From NCBI GenBank assembly GCA_965199845.1, contig CBDATZ010000038.1:124001-188000 (forward strand): a stretch of 64,000 nt of DNA, written 5' to 3'. Source of the DNA: Ilyomonas sp965199845 (lineage in GTDB: Bacteria; Bacteroidota; Bacteroidia; Chitinophagales; Chitinophagaceae). Under the pieces are notes generated by a model. It made no database searches. It was given only the letters and a program-made list of their open reading frames with translations, and was not told the origin of the DNA. Position 1 is the stretch's first letter, and each line of letters starts with the position of its first letter. This document shows, piece by piece, positions 51,561 through 60,800 of this stretch. A program made the position numbers and the translations under genes.

Positions 51561-52612
51561 TCAATTTCGTTTTGCGTTTCATTGCCTGTTTCTTCCGGAA
51601 CGCTTTCGTAAGGAGCCGGTACGCTGCCTTCATCTTCATCGGTTCCATATTCGGTATGAATTTCTGTGGCTTCAATTCCATGTTCATTTAAATATCGGCT
51701 TAACGCGCTTTGAAAGCCATGTGTTGCGTACACTTTTTCTGCGCCTGTAGCATGAATAGCTTCCAATAAACCATCCCAATCAGCATGATCGCTTAACGAA
51801 AAACCAGCATCGGCATTGCGCCTGCGCATACTACCGCGAACCTGCATCCAGCCGCTGCAGACACCAACGGCAGAAGGCGAAAATTTCTTCATCCAGGACG
51901 TACCGTCTGCACTTGGCGGCGCAATAACAACACTGCCAATTAATTTGCTTTTTGGTGTTTCCGGCGTGATGCGTTCTACACGCGGAAAATGCCAGCCCGA
52001 ATCTTCCAAAGCCTTTTGCATATTGGCAATCGCGCCATGTACATAAATCACGTCCGTTACTTCGCTTACCGGTTGCAATACACGCTGCCCTTTGCCCAGA
52101 CTGTAAGCAATCAATACACTGCTGATTCCGTTCTTTTTGTTTTTCTGAATCCAGTTTTTAATATCACTATAAATTTCTTCCTGCGGTTTCCATTTGTAAA
52201 TGGGTAAACCAAAAGTTGATTCAGTGATAAATACATTGCATTTTACCGGCTCGAAAGCGCCGCTGATACCATCGTCTTTTACTTTATAATCACCGCTTAC
52301 AACCCAAACTTCACCTTTATATTCAATACGAATTTGCGATGAGCCGATGATATGCCCGGCAGGATGCAACGATACTTTTACACCATTCATATCTATCGTC
52401 TCGTTCCATTCAACGCTTTGATAGTAATGATCGCCCAAACGCGCCTGCAGCAACGGTTTGGTGTAATGATGACACAAATAATATTTGCTTCCGCTGCGTG
52501 CATGATCGCTGTGCGCATGTGTGATGACAGCACGATCTACGGGTTGCCACGGATCTATGTAGAAATTCCCGGTACGACAGTATAATCCTTTATCTGAAAA
52601 TTCGATTAGCAA
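51557..52612 (-). CDS. ligase-associated DNA exonuclease (MBL fold, TIGR04122)
   Basis: 351 residues. Metallo-beta-lactamase/beta-CASP nuclease. The metal-binding motif HxHxDH is AVITHAHSDHARSG near residue 33; further ligands are in LHPAGHIIGSSQIRI and VVSGDYKVKDDG. The C-terminal half has the beta-CASP His region (AGFSLSDHADWDGLLEAI) and KVYATHGFQSALSRYL. Thought to trim DNA ends for the co-encoded ligase. It comes first in the operon and its stop overlaps the ligase ATG (ATGA). Acidic Glu/Asp-rich tail. Cytoplasmic. Confidence 0.93.
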   Translation of the reverse strand: MLIEFSDKGLYCRTGNFYIDPWQPVDRAVITHAHSDHARSGSKYYLCHHYTKPLLQARLGDHYYQSVEWNETIDMNGVKVSLHPAGHIIGSSQIRIEYKGEVWVVSGDYKVKDDGISGAFEPVKCNVFITESTFGLPIYKWKPQEEIYSDIKNWIQKNKKNGISSVLIAYSLGKGQRVLQPVSEVTDVIYVHGAIANMQKALEDSGWHFPRVERITPETPKSKLIGSVVIAPPSADGTSWMKKFSPSAVGVCSGWMQVRGSMRRRNADAGFSLSDHADWDGLLEAIHATGAEKVYATHGFQSALSRYLNEHGIEATEIHTEYGTDEDEGSVPAPYESVPEETGNETQNEIE

Positions 52613-52913
52613 TACAATAATTTTGATTGATAATTGCGAATATCTTGCCTGAAATGAAGTTGTGAGTAATCAGATTTCTGTTTAGCGATTTGGGTTTGGA
52701 TTCTTGTGTTTTTGAATGAATTGTTGCTGTATATGGTCGCAATCATAGCAGGATGATTTTGCAAATGAAACCAACCACTTTATTTGGAAGCGGCTATTTT
52801 GTTTAGGTACATTATTTTACAATACTTTTTAAGTTTAATACAAGTAAATGTAACAATGTAGTAGCTGAAAATTCTTAAACTAAAATTTGTTTGGTGGTAA
52901 AATACAATTGCCA
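52613..52913. other. intergenic region without a recognisable gene
   Basis: About 300 bp of A/T-rich DNA between the exonuclease gene start and the DMT transporter stop. No ORF, repeat or clear terminator is seen. It should contain the promoter of the exonuclease-ligase operon. Confidence 0.5.
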
Positions 52914-53777
52914 CTAACTTAAACTTAGCGCAACGATACCGCCCAGTATTAACACACTTGCAAGAAGCCTTCTTTTACCATCGTCTTCATTAAACACTCT
53001 TGATCCCATAAATACGCCCAATAAAATACTTGTTTCTCTTGCCGGCGCCACAACCGTTAACGGTGCATATTTCAACGCCTCCAATACCAATATATACGCA
53101 GCCGGGCTTAATAAAGCAATGGCAAGGATGATCCATTTATGCACTTTTATTTCCCGTGTCAATTCATCTTTTTGCGGCAGCACGAAAGGCAAAAGCAAAA
53201 CGGCGCTAAAAAGATTTGTAGCCAGTGTGAGTAGTAAAGGAGATACAGCATATTTTTTTATAGCAACCGCATCGTTAAAAGTATATAAAGCAATGAACAA
53301 GCCGGTAAGTACTCCGTACGTAATGCCTGTCATTATTTTGCTGTTGTTTTCCTTTTTAAAACTTAACCCGGTTATAAGTAACACACCTGAAATAATTAAC
53401 AACAAGCCGATTGCTGAACTGAGCTTGAATTGTTCGTGCAGAAACACAATAGCAGCTATAAAAGAAACCAGCGGTGCTGATCCGCGGGCAAGCGGGTATA
53501 CTACTGAAAGATCGGCGCTCCGGTAACCCTTTTGCAGTACGATAAAATACCCGAGATGCAGCACTGCACTGCTTACAGAAAGCCATAACAGTGGCTGTGA
53601 ATAAATAATATAACCGGGCTTTGTTTGAAAGAATAAAAAAGGCAAATACAAAATATTGCTGGCGATATACTGAAGCCAGATGAAAGGAGTTTTACCTTTT
53701 GTTTTTTTCGCCAGCAGATTCCACGCGGCATGAAGAACAGCAGCAGTAAGTACCAGAACCAGAACGTATAAACTCAT
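52914..53777 (-). CDS. EamA/DMT-family transporter
   Basis: 287 residues with ten hydrophobic segments in two repeats of the EamA (drug/metabolite transporter) domain: e.g. VLVLTAAVLHAAWNLLAKK at the start, SVVYPLARGSAPLVSFIAAI in repeat 1, TGLFIALYTFNDAVAIKK and APLTVVAPARETSILLGVFM in repeat 2. The SVVYPLARG and VVAPARETS segments are equivalent positions of the duplicated halves. Inner-membrane exporter or importer of unidentified small metabolites. Single gene. Confidence 0.9.
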   Translation of the reverse strand: MSLYVLVLVLTAAVLHAAWNLLAKKTKGKTPFIWLQYIASNILYLPFLFFQTKPGYIIYSQPLLWLSVSSAVLHLGYFIVLQKGYRSADLSVVYPLARGSAPLVSFIAAIVFLHEQFKLSSAIGLLLIISGVLLITGLSFKKENNSKIMTGITYGVLTGLFIALYTFNDAVAIKKYAVSPLLLTLATNLFSAVLLLPFVLPQKDELTREIKVHKWIILAIALLSPAAYILVLEALKYAPLTVVAPARETSILLGVFMGSRVFNEDDGKRRLLASVLILGGIVALSLS

Positions 53778-53852
53778 GTTCGTTTAACTATGTAATGCAC
53801 TGCATAATGTGGTTTCAAAATAATTCATTTTAGAAGAGTTTAATTTTTGATT

Positions 53853-53984
53853 GCCGCCGACGTTTCACTGCTTGCTGTCTGTAACGGAGTAAGAATTTTA
53901 TCAGCCGAAAGATATAATAAAAAGCGAATTGCTGGCGATTAACTTAAGTCAGCCGCTATGGCAACAAGCAAATGTTAGGCGCAG
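53853..53984 (-). repeat. possible attC-like recombination site after the cassette-like gene
   Basis: On the minus strand the gene's TAA stop is followed at once by CTGCGCCTAACA, which contains GCCTAAC (53974-53980), the form of an attC R'' box. Then TGCTTGTTG (53962-53970) is matched about 90 bp on by an inverted CAGCAAGCA (53869-53877). The partner R' box is degenerate. Gene start, TTAGGC upstream and this site resemble an integron cassette, but no integrase is seen. Confidence 0.35.
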
Positions 53985-54572
53985 TTATGTCTTTCGTCTG
54001 TATGATATTGTTACATGATAATCTCGCAAACATCCTCCATTGCTCCAACCAATATTAAAAGGAGGAATTTTTTCTTTATCACTCGTAAAAAAGTTTAGCC
54101 CCTCTGCAATTTTTCCTTCCGCGTACATCGTATAAGGCCTTTGTATTGAAAATTGGTCACTGAACGCACTTTTAAGGCTATTATATTCTGACATCATTCT
54201 TCTTTCTCCTTTATTGTCAAATCCGTAAGAAGCATCAATAGTTATGTAGAATGCGGTGTCACTATTTATAGAATTATTACCACTCCAGATGTCAAATATT
54301 TTAAGAGTTGTCAGTAAGGGTTTGTTATGAAAATAATCATAGCTAATTGCTGTGTCCTCAAAATAAACCTTAGTATTCGACTGGATAACAAAACTGTCAA
54401 TAGTGTTATTTTTAAAGTTAGCTTTTGCTGCTTTGACTATTGTTTCTTTGTTAGCCTGAAGTGGTAAATCAAGTAAATACTGTTTAACGTCATCAATATT
54501 CATTGTCTCTTGAGCAAAGCATTTGTGTTGTGTCAGAATAAGAAGCACTGATATGATTGCAAGATATTTCAT
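53985..54572 (-). CDS. exported protein of unknown function in a cassette-like setting
   Basis: 195 residues from MKYLAIISVLLILTQHKCFA at 54572, which gives a clear signal peptide cleaved before Gln; the frame opens 15 codons earlier. The mature protein is polar and likely alpha/beta (NIDDVKQYLLDLPLQANKET, FYITIDASYGFDNKGERRM), ending DYHVTISYRRKT. No family recognised. The ATG is directly preceded by the inverted repeat GGGAATT AGGCGC AATTCCC (54573-54592), and the stop is directly followed by CTGCGCCTAACA. Codon use is more A/T-rich than in neighbours. This suggests a mobile gene cassette. Confidence 0.7.
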   Translation of the reverse strand: MKYLAIISVLLILTQHKCFAQETMNIDDVKQYLLDLPLQANKETIVKAAKANFKNNTIDSFVIQSNTKVYFEDTAISYDYFHNKPLLTTLKIFDIWSGNNSINSDTAFYITIDASYGFDNKGERRMMSEYNSLKSAFSDQFSIQRPYTMYAEGKIAEGLNFFTSDKEKIPPFNIGWSNGGCLRDYHVTISYRRKT

Positions 54573-54734
54573 GGGAATTGCGCCTAATTCCCAAATATAC
54601 GAACTCATCAAAATCATTTCACAGTTACACTCACGAACAGCTGCACTTACAAAACAGCAAAATCAAACAGCAATAAAAAAGGAATATCGTAATTACAACA
54701 TTCCTTCAACTCGTTAATTCAATATATTCTTATC

Positions 54735-55454
54735 TCAATCCGCTTTCGAAACCGAACCAGAACCGTTGATATGACTGTTAACAGAAGCGCCACCTTTATA
54801 ACGAATATCACCGGAACCATTTACAGTCAGGTCTATTTGTTCAGTAGCATACACATTAGCATTGCCACTGCCATTGATCGTAATATGCGCATTCTCGCTG
54901 GTAAGACCAAAGCACTCAATATTGCCGGAACCAGCGACCGACACTTCAATATCACCTGCTTTTCCGCTAAACGAAACATCACCGCTGCCACTCGTATGGC
55001 TTTCTACAGAAGGCGCATCAATTTTGGCTTCCACATTGCCGGAGCCGCTTAATTCAAAGCTCATTTTGTCTGTATTGGTTAATGTGTTTTCGGTGGTTAC
55101 ATTACCGCTTCCGTCCGAAGAAACCGCATTGTAAACCGGCGCCGAAACATACACTTCCAGATGCTCTTTCGGATGCAGATTATAGCCCGGCTTTGTTTTT
55201 ATTTTCAGTGTATTGCCATCAACATCCGTAAGAATGTATTGCAATAAATTCCTGTCGCCTTTTACTTGTACAGAAAAATTGGAAGACTGTTTTAAAACAA
55301 CATCTATGGAACCGGAAGAAGCCACTTTTGTAAAGCCGTTTAATTGTCTTGCATCGGTAGATAAATTGCCGTCGCCATCTACCCGGTCGCCGGTAATAAT
55401 ATTGCATGAAAAAAGAAATGTAATAAGAGTGCTAAACAAGAATATTTTTTTCAT
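54735..55454 (-). CDS. GIN-domain (DUF2807) lipoprotein
   Basis: 239 residues. Lipoprotein signal MKKIFLFSTLITFLFSC, then the typical start of the putative auto-transporter adhesin head GIN domain (LNGFTKVASSGSIDVVLKQS). The rest is a long right-handed beta-helix-like repeat of Gly/Ser/Asp turns (SSDGSGNVTTENT, ELSGSGNVEAKID, HTSGSGDVSFSGK, INGSGNANVYAT, VNGSGDIRYKGG). Cell-surface or periplasmic; role unknown. Another GIN-domain gene starts at 63673. Single gene. Confidence 0.92.
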   Translation of the reverse strand: MKKIFLFSTLITFLFSCNIITGDRVDGDGNLSTDARQLNGFTKVASSGSIDVVLKQSSNFSVQVKGDRNLLQYILTDVDGNTLKIKTKPGYNLHPKEHLEVYVSAPVYNAVSSDGSGNVTTENTLTNTDKMSFELSGSGNVEAKIDAPSVESHTSGSGDVSFSGKAGDIEVSVAGSGNIECFGLTSENAHITINGSGNANVYATEQIDLTVNGSGDIRYKGGASVNSHINGSGSVSKAD

Positions 55455-55545
55455 AAAAGGTGGTTTTAGTAAAAATGATAGATGGAGATAATGTAAAAAA
55501 GAAAAGCTGGCAACGTTTACTGTTTTACTTTTTCATTCAATTTCT

Positions 55546-56916
55546 TTATCTTTTCATCTCTGCATAATACTGATGAAAATACGGAATGGTTTCGATGCCT
55601 TTGTAAAAATTAGCCAGGTCGAATTTTTCGTTCGGACTATGCAGGTTATCGCTGTCTAAACCAAAACCCATAAAGACAGTTTTACAGTTCAAAATACTTT
55701 CAAACAAAGAAGTAATAGGAATACTGCCGCCGCCGCGCACCGGAACCGGATGCTTGCCAAAACTTGTTTCAATTGCTTTGGCGGCCGCTTTGTATTCTAC
55801 ACTATCTATCGGTGTTAAATACGGATCTCCGCCATGATGTTCTTCGGCTTTGATGGTAACATACGGCGGCGCAATTTTGTACAAATGCTCTATCAGAAGC
55901 TTCGTCATTCTATGATGTTCCTGGTTGGGAACCAAACGGCAACTGATTTTTGCATGTGCTTTTGCAGGCAGTACCGTTTTGGCGCCTTCGCCCATATAAC
56001 CACCCCAAATACCGTTCAGTTCTAAAGTTGGGCGAATGCCGGTTCTTTCATTGGTGGTAAAACATTTTTCGCCCCACAATTCTTTTACACCCAAATCTTG
56101 TTTGTATTCATTTTCATCATAAGGCGCTTTTGCCATTTCGGCACGTTCTTCCGGTGAAGATTCTACTACATCATCATAAAAATGAGGAATGGTGATATGA
56201 TTGTTTTCGTCGTGAAGACTGGCAATCATTTGAGCTAATATGGTTATCGGGTTGGCAACTGCGCCACCATAAACACCGCTGTGCAAATCGCGGTTTGGAC
56301 CCGTTATTTCCACTTCAATATAACTCAGCCCGCGAACGCCGGTATCAATACTTGGCGTATCTAAACTTATCATGGCTGTATCACTTATCAATACAACATC
56401 TGCCTTTAATTGTTCTTTGTGTTCCTGTAAAAAATTGCCTAAGTTAGACGAACCAATTTCTTCTTCACCTTCAATTAAAAATTTGATGTTAACGGGAAGC
56501 GTATTTGTTTTCATCAATATCTCGAAAGCTTTTACGTGCATGTAAAACTGGCCTTTATCATCGGCAGAGCCACGCGCGTATATCTTGCCATCTGTAATCA
56601 CCGGCTCAAAAGGTCCGCTGTGCCAAAGATTTAACGGATCGGGCGGCTGCACATCATAATGTCCATATACGAGAACCGTTGGTTTTGCCGGATCAATTAT
56701 TTTTTCTCCAAATACAGCCGGATGACCTCCGGTTGGAAAGATAGAAACATTGTCGGCGCCGGCTTCTGTCAAGCGTTGCTTCACGGCTTCGGCGCAGGTA
56801 ATCATATCATCTTTATTTTCGCTGCGCGCACTGATGCTGGGAATACGCAACAGGGCTAACAATTCGTCTAAAAAACGTTCTTTATGTTGCGATAAATAGT
56901 CTTTCCAGGCTTGCAT
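55546..56916 (-). CDS. M20 family dipeptidase/metallopeptidase
   Basis: 456 residues, probably cytoplasmic (no signal). Di-zinc M20 peptidase of the CNDP/DapE-like group. Metal ligands and catalytic residues are seen in VLVYGHYDVQPPDPL (His, Asp), ARGSADDKGQFYMH (bridging Asp), LIEGEEEIGSSNLG (catalytic and metal Glu), and LHSPNEKFDLAN near the end (His). The lid domain contains GLSYIEVEITGPNRDLHSGV. Length and layout fit bacterial dipeptidases that cleave Xaa-Xaa dipeptides. Single gene. Confidence 0.93.
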   Translation of the reverse strand: MQAWKDYLSQHKERFLDELLALLRIPSISARSENKDDMITCAEAVKQRLTEAGADNVSIFPTGGHPAVFGEKIIDPAKPTVLVYGHYDVQPPDPLNLWHSGPFEPVITDGKIYARGSADDKGQFYMHVKAFEILMKTNTLPVNIKFLIEGEEEIGSSNLGNFLQEHKEQLKADVVLISDTAMISLDTPSIDTGVRGLSYIEVEITGPNRDLHSGVYGGAVANPITILAQMIASLHDENNHITIPHFYDDVVESSPEERAEMAKAPYDENEYKQDLGVKELWGEKCFTTNERTGIRPTLELNGIWGGYMGEGAKTVLPAKAHAKISCRLVPNQEHHRMTKLLIEHLYKIAPPYVTIKAEEHHGGDPYLTPIDSVEYKAAAKAIETSFGKHPVPVRGGGSIPITSLFESILNCKTVFMGFGLDSDNLHSPNEKFDLANFYKGIETIPYFHQYYAEMKR

Positions 56917-57261
56917 AATATATTATCGTTTAAGGTTGCAAAGTAAACGGAGATTTGGGTAGATGGGAAAGATTTTATGGATGAAGGAATACAAATGATA
57001 TGGACTTTGTATGTGAATTAAAATAAGTTTTGCTCCTGATAAAACATGAATCTTCCTAAACATCATATCCAATCCGGTTCAGATTGTTCAATTGATAACA
57101 AAGCAATAAGAGTGATTTTTTATTTGAAATTGAAAAACAACAAATCCTTGATTGGAACTATATTGAGTTGAAATATAAAAGCTTGAACACATATAGATTT
57201 CTTAATAAACAAAGAAGCCTGCAAATCAATTTGCAGGCTTTTATATAAAAAATCAGGTTGA
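56917..57261. other. intergenic region with one hairpin
   Basis: About 345 bp, A/T-rich, without a convincing ORF. A terminator-like hairpin at 57215-57240 marks the end of the DUF6089-type gene. The upstream part must contain the promoter of the dipeptidase gene. Confidence 0.55.
57215..57240 (-). terminator. predicted terminator of the DUF6089-type gene
   Basis: AAGCCTGCAAA TCAA TTTGCAGGCTT: 11-bp perfect stem. It lies 22 bp past the stop codon at 57262, with T-rich sequence following on the minus strand. Confidence 0.8.
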
Positions 57262-58152
57262 TTAGAATTTTCCTTTTTTAGGCGTTACGGTCGGGCATTT
57301 GTAAGAAGTCAGGTTGAATGAAACGCCAACTTGTGCAATGGCATACGCATCTTTCTGCTGGCTGTTGCCGCGCTGACGACCTTTGATGCCAATACGATCG
57401 CCGGTTTCATAACTTCTGTCTGATAACAAATACGCCGGATTAATTTGTCCGTCAATGCCAACAACTGAAGTTGTACCGGCATAATAAAAAGGCTGATCGC
57501 CAACATACGTTGTGCTCACATCATCCAAATAATCGGTCGTGGTAAAGCGATAACCAACTTCGGCAAAAACATTTGTGCCTTCGCTGATTCCGAATTTAAC
57601 ACCAACCGATAACGGGAAACAAGCGGCAATGGTTCCGTAAGGTTTGCGGTCGGGATATTGTGTGCTGTTCTGACCTTCGGTGCCAAGCGGACGTAAAAAA
57701 TATTTTGTGCCTTGTAAATATGCATACGGATCGTAAGAGAAAGCGCCGATACCAAGCGCTACATACGGCGTAAAATTATATCCTTCCACGCCCGGATTGT
57801 AATGGAAGAAATTGAACTGCCCGCTTAGCGAAGCTTCCCACACATTACTGTTGAAGCTGAGATTGCGGAGTTTTTGCGTTTCGTTGCTGCTATAAATATC
57901 TGAATAACCCAAAAAAGCATAATTCACAGCCAGCTTTACGCCAACATAATTGTTGAATTGTTTGATATAGAATGCGCCAGCCGAAAATTTCGGACGATTT
58001 AACGAAGCGCGTGTGTTGAGGTCGCCAAAATAATGGCCGGCTCCAATGGCTAAACCAAATTCGCCCTGGCGTTGCTCTCCATAATACATTTGAGCGTTAG
58101 CCAAAGAGGCGAATAATAGAATAAAAAGAGCTGAAAGAGTAGTCTTAATCAT
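57262..58152 (-). CDS. DUF6089-type outer membrane beta-barrel protein
   Basis: 296 residues from MIKTTLSALFILLFASLANA at 58152, giving a typical signal peptide; the frame opens 31 codons earlier inside the nadK end. The mature part begins QMYYGEQRQGEFGLAIGAGH and is rich in aromatic, Gly-turn strands (YVGVKLAVNYAFLGYSD, TPYVALGIGAFSYDPYAYL, LSVGVKFGISEGTNVFAEVG). A porin-like barrel in the outer membrane is expected. Genes of this kind commonly accompany the BamA-type gene and nadK in Bacteroidota, as here. Ion or lipid transport is not established. Confidence 0.85.
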   Translation of the reverse strand: MIKTTLSALFILLFASLANAQMYYGEQRQGEFGLAIGAGHYFGDLNTRASLNRPKFSAGAFYIKQFNNYVGVKLAVNYAFLGYSDIYSSNETQKLRNLSFNSNVWEASLSGQFNFFHYNPGVEGYNFTPYVALGIGAFSYDPYAYLQGTKYFLRPLGTEGQNSTQYPDRKPYGTIAACFPLSVGVKFGISEGTNVFAEVGYRFTTTDYLDDVSTTYVGDQPFYYAGTTSVVGIDGQINPAYLLSDRSYETGDRIGIKGRQRGNSQQKDAYAIAQVGVSFNLTSYKCPTVTPKKGKF

Positions 58153-58216
58153 AAACGTGCAAAATAACAGATGTTTTATTAACGAAGTATTGTATAGTTT
58201 CTTGTGTAAACAGATT

Positions 58217-59089
58217 TTAATTTCTTTTATCAAGTCCCCAGGCAAGTTTCGAACGAAGCATAGAAAGAAAGCTGTTCTCGTTCAGACGAATAAGACTGAT
58301 GGTAAAATTCTCTTTTTTTACGGCTAACTGAATGCTTTTATTTACAATTTCTTTACGGGCGTCGAGCGTGCAGATAAATTCTTCCATTCTGCCTTCTATT
58401 TCAAAAGAAACGATATTGTTGTCGGGCACAATAATAGGACGAATGTTGAGATTGTGCGGCGCCACCGGCGTAATACAAAAACTGCTGGAATCGGGAAATA
58501 CAATCGGTCCGTTACAACTCATACTATAACCAGTAGAACCGGTTGGTGTAGAAACGACCAATCCATCCGCCCAATAACTGTTTAAAAATTCACCGTTCAG
58601 ATATGTATGAATTTTAATCATCGGAGAGGTATCGCGCTTATGAATACCAAATTCATTCAACGCGTAAGGCGCATTATCAAACAAAGGGCTATCAGCGTCC
58701 AAATGAATCAGGATTCGCTTATCAATAATATAGGTTCCGTTTACCAGAGCATCCACTGCTAAAGTCAATTCTTCTTTACCAATACCAGCTAAAAAACCAA
58801 GCCGCCCGAAGTTGATACCCAGAATCGGGATGTTTTTATTACCGATAATCGTAACGGCATCAAGTATAGTTCCATCGCCACCCAAGCTGATAAGACAATC
58901 TGTATCTGCATCGAGGTTATTGGCAAAGACTTGTATATTTTGTATGGCTGACATGGCATCCCAATATCGTTGCGCCAGCGAAGCCGATACAATAATGGAA
59001 GCATTGTGTTTGTGAAGTTCGGTTATTAAAGCCAGTAATGGCACTTGCTGCCTGTCATCAAGCCCGCGACTATAAATTGCAACTTTCAT
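58217..59089 (-). CDS. nadK: NAD kinase
   Basis: 290 residues from MKVAIYSRG at 59089; the frame opens 23 codons further up. Phosphorylates NAD+ to NADP+. The family motif GGDGTILDAV (in DCLISLGGDGTIL) holds the catalytic Asp, followed by ILGINFGRLGFLAG, DGLVVSTPTGSTGYSMSCNG (substrate binding, near residue 180) and a C-terminal beta sandwich. Cytoplasmic. With pnuC and the NR kinase at 18.5-19.7 kb, the window holds three NAD(P)-metabolism genes, although not in one operon. It is followed after 64 bp by the DUF6089-type gene. Confidence 0.95.
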   Translation of the reverse strand: MKVAIYSRGLDDRQQVPLLALITELHKHNASIIVSASLAQRYWDAMSAIQNIQVFANNLDADTDCLISLGGDGTILDAVTIIGNKNIPILGINFGRLGFLAGIGKEELTLAVDALVNGTYIIDKRILIHLDADSPLFDNAPYALNEFGIHKRDTSPMIKIHTYLNGEFLNSYWADGLVVSTPTGSTGYSMSCNGPIVFPDSSSFCITPVAPHNLNIRPIIVPDNNIVSFEIEGRMEEFICTLDARKEIVNKSIQLAVKKENFTISLIRLNENSFLSMLRSKLAWGLDKRN

Positions 59090-59176
59090 GTATGTAGTTT
59101 TTGGCTGCCTGTTTTCACCTCTTTTCTTTTCCGGTTCTTTTGCAAGATACTTTTTCAAAGATAGTTTTATCCGGCA

Positions 59177-60577
59177 TTAAAAATCTCCTTTTGAATGCAG
59201 GTATAAATTATGTTCGCCCATTTGATTAAAACTATATTCTAACCGGATAACAATATCATATATAGTAACGACATCCAAACCGAATCCGTATGTGCCGATA
59301 AATTGATTGCTGAGACGACTTTCTCTTTTATCATCATACACATAACCGGCATCGCCATACGCTTTTAAATAAAACCGTACCGGTATGATGTTGTGGTTCT
59401 TAATGTTCACCGGATTTTTAATGTTGTAAGAAAAAATCTGCCGACGCAATGTGGCTCTGTTTATAGTTGCCGCCACGCCGTCAATTACATAATATTCCAA
59501 TCCCTGCAAGAAAAAATCGCCGTAGTAATTAACAATTTGCCGGTTAAAAAAAGGCTGCTTAAATGGCAAACTTAAAATGCCTGCCGATTGCAATTGCAAC
59601 TGTGTTTTCTGATAAAGCGGAATGGTGTATTTGCTGTGATATGCCAATTGCCACAAATTCATAATGCCGCCAAGACCTTTTTTGGTGAACGATAAATCGC
59701 CCGTAAAACCTTTGGTTGGATACACAATATTATCCGCATCAGAATATTTTACGGTGTAATTAATAACCGGATAAGTGATATGCGTTCGGCTATAAGGAAA
59801 ATAGTTTGGATTGAGTTGAAGAATGGTATCGTTCAATTGTTCATTCATCAAACGAAACGTAAAGCTGTGCCAAGTACGAATGGCAGGACGATATAAATAC
59901 GAAGCTTCCACACGAAACTGCTGACGAACAAAATCAGTTCCTTTATAAAACAATTGCTTGTTCAATGTTGTTGTTCCGTAATTGATTTCGCGCTGCCGCG
60001 AAAAAGAAGCCGCAATACTAATACCCTGATGCAAATGCTTATCAATAAAAGGTAAATCATATCGCGCAGCCACCTGGTGATTGTAGCCTGTAATCAGCCA
60101 CAGGTATGCATTATCGTTACGACCACTTACGTTATTTTGTATCAGCTTTAAGCCATAATTCACGCGGCTTAAACTGCGGTGTTGTTCTGTCCACCACTGG
60201 TTAAAATTCCGGTCAACCAGCCTGAAATAAGGAACCGGCAATAAATACCAACGTTCTTTTACGTCTGTTTTGATGATGATATGATTGCTGTCTGTATTTA
60301 CAAAACCAACATTTACATCAATAAAAAGACTTGTATTGATAAGTTGCTGCCTGGCTAAAATTAATTTCTTCTGTAAATTTTCCGATGCGATACTATCGCC
60401 TGTTTTAAAAGGTAGTTCTCGAAGAATAATATTGTTTTTTGTTTTGTTATTACCGCTGATGAGAATACTATCAACAACAAAAGAACGATGATATTGATAT
60501 GACCGATTTTGAACTGTATCCTGCGCACAAACCGATAAAGCAAAAAGAAATAATAAACCCGTCCAGAAAAATTTCAT
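59177..60577 (-). CDS. BamA/TamA-like outer membrane protein with a single POTRA domain
   Basis: 466 residues. Signal peptide MKFFWTGLLFLFALSVCAQ, one POTRA-like domain (residues ~32-112; VVDSILISGNNKTKNNIILR, LILARQQLINTSLFIDVNVG), then a surface-antigen (Omp85) barrel (YLWLITGYNHQVAARYDLPF, TYGFGLDVVTIYDIVIRLEY). Omp85 proteins insert or transport proteins and lipids at the outer membrane; with a single POTRA and short barrel it is not the main BamA. It lies upstream of nadK and the DUF6089 gene on the same strand (88 bp to nadK). Confidence 0.9.
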   Translation of the reverse strand: MKFFWTGLLFLFALSVCAQDTVQNRSYQYHRSFVVDSILISGNNKTKNNIILRELPFKTGDSIASENLQKKLILARQQLINTSLFIDVNVGFVNTDSNHIIIKTDVKERWYLLPVPYFRLVDRNFNQWWTEQHRSLSRVNYGLKLIQNNVSGRNDNAYLWLITGYNHQVAARYDLPFIDKHLHQGISIAASFSRQREINYGTTTLNKQLFYKGTDFVRQQFRVEASYLYRPAIRTWHSFTFRLMNEQLNDTILQLNPNYFPYSRTHITYPVINYTVKYSDADNIVYPTKGFTGDLSFTKKGLGGIMNLWQLAYHSKYTIPLYQKTQLQLQSAGILSLPFKQPFFNRQIVNYYGDFFLQGLEYYVIDGVAATINRATLRRQIFSYNIKNPVNIKNHNIIPVRFYLKAYGDAGYVYDDKRESRLSNQFIGTYGFGLDVVTIYDIVIRLEYSFNQMGEHNLYLHSKGDF

Positions 60578-60800
60578 TCACATCAATTAACCTAAGCAAA
60601 GGGCGCAAAGATAACTGTTGAAATGTGCAAACAAAAACAGGCGTTTCTGAATCACAAAGTCGAAAAGAACACAAAGTAACAAAGGATTTATTTTGAGTAA
60701 ATAAACCATCTCAGCGTCATTATCAAATCGCAATATGATTCAATGTCTGAAATATCTGATTTCATTTATCGGTGCTAAGATGGTTTATTCAGTTTTAAAA

